A DNA stretch of 5,164 nt from an uncultured Mycoplasma sp. (lineage in GTDB: Bacteria > Bacillota_I > Bacilli_A > Mycoplasmatales > Mycoplasmoidaceae), in the NCBI GenBank assembly GCA_947177535.1, contig CAMWUV010000056.1, positions 1 through 5,164 of the forward strand. The letters run 5' to 3'. The position numbers and the translations under genes were made by a program. How positions within the stretch are numbered: the first letter of the stretch is position 1; each line of letters opens with the position of its first letter. The notes beneath the pieces are model-generated. The model worked only from the letters and a program-made list of their open reading frames with translations, was not told the origin of the DNA and did no database searches. Of this stretch, positions 1 through 5,164 are shown in pieces.

Positions 1-688
1 CATTAATATCATCAATTGAAAAATTGTTTTTTTCATCTTGATTTAAATCATTTTCTTCTTCTGGAAAGTTTTCTTCATTTTTTAAATTATTTTCTATATC
101 ATCAAAATCATTCTGACTATCTTCTGTTTCAATTTCTATTGATTCTTTTTCATCGCTGTTTTCAAAATCATTATCTGATTCTTCATCACTAAAATCTACA
201 TCATTAGAATTTTCAATTGCAGATTTTTTTGAATCAAATTCATTTTCATCGTATACATCAAAATTTTCACTTTCAAGATTTAAACTATAATTATTTGTTT
301 CTACAAAATCATGTTCTTCATCAAATGAAGATGTATCATCACTTTCATCTGAATTAATATCATCATTTTCAAAGTTTTCATTTTTTTGTGATTTTTGATA
401 TTCTAAATTTTCATGATTTTTATCATCAAATTTAATATCTTCTTGTTGCTGAAAATTTGGTTCATCCTCATCATCTTCTTCAAAATCATCATCTTCAACA
501 TCATTTTCTGATTTTTCTTCTAATTCTAATGAATCCTCATTAATATAGTATGATTTTTTAGGATGTTCAAAGGTTTTGTAATCATGATTTTTTTGCTCAT
601 CAATTTCAGAATCATTTTCTTTTTCTTTACCTTCAGTTTTAGATTGTTTTTCTTCAAGTAAAGTATTGAAATTGTTAGTTTCACTCAT
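1..688 (-). other. Acidic, low-complexity C-terminal extension of ParC (residues 815 to at least 1043)
   Basis: Part of the parC reading frame, after the last pinwheel strand. By hand count the 229 visible residues hold about 86 Asp/Glu, 18 Lys, no Arg, no Trp, about 33 Asn and about 16 Phe, giving a net charge near -68. The densest stretch is residues 875-890 (nt 461-508), with 13 of 16 residues acidic. No catalytic motif, membrane segment or exact long repeat is visible, so it is probably disordered. Phe recurs in short acidic settings ([22 protein letters not shown]). The frame has no stop and keeps biased codon use with no TGA, so it looks like translated protein. The function is unknown. 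Autoinhibition of DNA wrapping, by analogy with the much shorter acidic tail of E. coli GyrA, is inference only. Confidence 0.85.
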
Positions 689-3130
689 TTCAATAAAAGT
701 TTTTTCTTTGTCTAAATGAGAACTTATAATAATTGTGTTTTTTTCAATTTTGGATATCAAATTCATTCTTGATTCATTATCACTAATTGGAACTTCAGAA
801 ACTTTTAAAGATATTAATTCATTATTTTCAAGTAACAAATAAATAGTGTTTCTACCACCTGTAATAAATCCAGAATTTACCAAATAAGGATTTGATTCAG
901 TTTGTTGAAAAATTTTCTTTCCAAGTTTTGATCTACTTGTTAAGCCAATATCATTAATATGAATTCTTTTAGCACCACGATTTGAAATAAAAAATAAGAA
1001 ATTTTCATGCTTAGGAATAGGAACAACAAAAGCAATACAATCATTATCTTTTAAAGTCATATTTTTAACACCACTTGCACTACGACCAACAATTGGAATT
1101 TCATCAATATAATATTTTGTTGCATAACCATTTTCAGTAACTGAAATTAGTTCTTTGTGTTCAGGTTTTAAAACATAAGCACTTACAACTTCATCATCAC
1201 TAGTTTTTAAACTGATTAAACTCATATATTTAGCTGTTCTAGCTAAACTCAAATCTTCTAAAGTTATTCTTTTAATAAAAGAATTTCTAGTAGCTAATAA
1301 AATTTGTGTATCAATATTTGAATTTTTAGACACTGCAAATGCTAAAACAGTTTTTTCAAATGAATCAATTGTAACAAGTTCATTGATATGAACACCATTA
1401 TCTTTTAATTTTGTCATTTTAATTTTATATGCTGGAATAGTAATAACTTTCCCACGACTAGTTAAACAAACTAAATAGTCTAAAGTTGACATCTTAAAAA
1501 TATCAACTGGAATATCAGCATCTTTTATTTTTGTTTTAGACAAATCAAACTCTTTAATATCTTCACTAACAAACTTTATATAATTGTCTCTTGTAACAAT
1601 ACAAGTACCATGAACTTCTTCAATAATATCAGCTGTTTCAATGTCTAATTCTTCAACTTCATTTTCAATTAATGTTTTTCTTTTATATGAAAATTGTTTT
1701 TTATAATCTTCTAAAATGTTAATAATGTATTTACTACGATAATCATTAGAATTAATAATCATTTCTTTTTCTTTGATAAATTCTAATAAATCCTCATATT
1801 CTTTTTTTAATTTTTCAGTATCATATGATGTTAAAACATACAATCTTAAATTAACAATTGCTTCAGATTGTCTTTCATTTACTTCAAACTGATTTTGAAT
1901 TTTAACTTTTGCTTCTTCTTTGCTTTCTGAGCTTTTAATTAAATCTACTAAAATATCAATTTCACTAATTGCTTTAATTAAACCTTCAATGATCTCTTTT
2001 CTAGCTAATGATTTATCTAAATCAAATTTAGCTGCTTTAATCACAACATCATTTGCATGTTCAATAAAAGAATCAAGAATCTCTAATAAACTAGCTTGTA
2101 CAGGTTTACGATTTTTAATTAAAACCATATTAGCACTATAAGAAATTTGCAACTGAGTTTTTTTAAATAAAAAAGTTTTTATAATATCTAAATCTTTTTC
2201 TGTTTCAAACTCTAAAACAATTGAAATCCCTTCTTTATCTGAATCATCTCTAACTTCTTTAAATCCAGGTAATTCATTATTAAATTTAATCTCATCCAAT
2301 GAACGAACAATGGCAGCTTTATTTGTATCAAAAGGAATTTCTTTAACAACTAATCTTCTAATGTTCTTACTACTTCTAACAGGTTCTTCTTCAATTTTAG
2401 CTCTGATAAAAAATTTACCTTTACCTGTTTTATAAATTTCATTTATAAATTCTTTTCCTTGAATAATACCACCTGTTGGAAAGTCTGGACCTTTAATAAT
2501 CTTTGCAATTTCTGATAATTGAGATTCTGGTTTTAAAATTCTAAAAATTATTCCATCAATTATTTCACCAGGATTAAATGGTGGAATATTAGTAGCATAT
2601 CCTGCTGCAATACCTGTTGCCCCATTAATTAAAATATTTGGAATTAAAGAGGGCAAAACAGTAGGTTCTTGTTCAGAATCATCAAAATTATTAATAAATT
2701 TAACAGTGTTTTTATTTATATCTTTTAAAAGTGTCTGACCAAATTTTGATAAACGACACTCAGTATATCTCATTGCAGCTGGTGAATCACCATCAATTGA
2801 ACCTTTGTTTCCTTGCATATCAATTAAAGGAATGTTATTTTTTCACTCTTGTGACATTCTAACCATTGCTTCATAAATGGAACTATCACCATGGGGGTGG
2901 TATTTACCAATTACTTCCCCAACAGTTCTAGCAGATTTTTTATAAGGACTATCATAAAAAATCTTAAGTTCATTCATAGCATGTAAAATTCTTCTTTGAA
3001 CAGGTTTTAATCCATCTCTAACATCTGGTAATGCACGGTCTTGAATAATGTATTTTGCATACTTACCAAAACTTTCAGACATAATGTCATCAAGGGAACG
3101 GTTTCAAATTTTATCATTATTATTTGCCAT
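1..3130 (-). CDS. parC: DNA topoisomerase IV subunit A (ParC), C-terminus beyond window, at least 1043 aa, table 4
   Basis: DNA breakage-reunion subunit of topoisomerase IV, partner of ParE. Seen: winged-helix region with [11 protein letters not shown] and [12 protein letters not shown] (residues 78-89), then AAMRYTE with catalytic R121-Y122. The intercalating isoleucine is I174 (GATGIAAG). C-gate helices include [12 protein letters not shown] from 420. A pinwheel of about six blade-like repeats spans roughly 500-805. ParC rather than GyrA: KPVQRR, SSIYEAM and [10 protein letters not shown] are present, and no clear GyrA box (QRRGGKG-like) is seen. In-frame TGA reads as Trp at 9 and 96, with no TGG seen. 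ATG at 3130 is preferred over Met17 (3082) because a strong Shine-Dalgarno precedes it and WNRSLDDI fits the family N-terminus. The usual length is about 800 aa; here the frame continues at least 229 residues as an acidic tail and is still open at position 1. Confidence 0.96.
1605..1630 (-). other. Start of the ParC C-terminal pinwheel domain (about residue 500 onward)
   Basis: Around residue 507 ([15 protein letters not shown]) the helical core gives way to repeated beta-strand units. Six units can be picked out by eye, centred on [45 protein letters not shown] and [10 protein letters not shown]. Such units form the DNA-binding propeller that sets topoisomerase IV substrate preference. The last unit ends near residue 780-805, which marks where the unusual acidic tail begins. 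The boundary is approximate. Confidence 0.6.
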
Positions 3131-3131
3131 A

Positions 3132-5048
<1,917 letters not shown>

Positions 5049-5096
5049 TTAAAAATAAATTTTAACTATAAATCATTAAAAACAAAAAATAGTAAA

Positions 5097-5123
5097 TTTA
5101 TAATATGTTATTACTAATTTCAA
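5097..5123 (-). promoter_or_regulatory. Tentative sigma-70-type promoter for parE-parC
   Basis: On the minus strand TTGAAA (5118-5123) is followed after 15 bases by TATAAA (5097-5102), with an overlapping TATTAT at 5100-5105. The spacer is shorter than the ideal 17. A second possible -10, TATAGT at 5065-5070, lies closer to the ATG but has no convincing -35. In DNA this AT-rich such matches occur by chance, so the assignment is weak. Confidence 0.3.
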
Positions 5124-5164
5124 TAAACTAAATTCATAAACTTTATTTCTACTAAAAATAAGTT

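Noticed and set aside
1..600. CRISPR or tandem repeat array suggested by repeated TCATC and TTCTTC words on the plus strand
   Set aside because: There is no fixed repeat unit or spacer structure; the words are Asp, Glu and Lys codons of the ParC tail read on the opposite strand.
686..688. Met815 as the start of a separate small acidic protein
   Set aside because: No Shine-Dalgarno-like sequence precedes it, and the frame is continuous with the ParC pinwheel, so a C-terminal extension is the simpler reading.
1920..2141. Plus-strand open frame of 73 codons opposite parC
   Set aside because: It is antisense to the conserved C-gate region of ParC, has no ribosome site and no recognisable protein; a shadow of the real gene.

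Overview
The window reads as a chromosomal segment from a low-GC mollicute (Mycoplasma / Spiroplasma / Mesoplasma-type bacterium). The support is strong AT bias, AT-ending codons, and in-frame TGA codons at positions where the protein family has tryptophan (translation table 4). Genus cannot be fixed from this sequence alone. Under the standard code both genes look broken into fragments; read with TGA = Trp, each is one uninterrupted frame.

Layout, all on the minus strand: positions 5164-5028 are a short, very AT-rich non-coding leader with a tentative promoter. Positions 5027-3132 are parE (631 aa, complete). After a 1-base gap, positions 3130-1 are parC, which is still open at the window edge, so its C-terminus is missing. 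There is no gene-free stretch over 300 bases and no sign of RNA genes, mobile elements or CRISPR.

ParE (ATPase plus TOPRIM) and ParC (DNA cleavage-reunion subunit plus C-terminal pinwheel) assemble as the E2C2 heterotetramer of topoisomerase IV. This enzyme decatenates daughter chromosomes and relaxes supercoils. The tight junction, with a strong Shine-Dalgarno inside the end of parE, indicates a two-gene operon with coupled translation.

The unusual element is at the far end. After a normal ParC core and pinwheel (to about residue 805), the frame continues for at least 229 more residues as a highly acidic tail. That tail has about 86 Asp/Glu, 18 Lys and no Arg, is rich in Asn and Ser, and has regularly scattered Phe. 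It accounts for roughly the first 690 bases of the window and is the best candidate here for undescribed biology.
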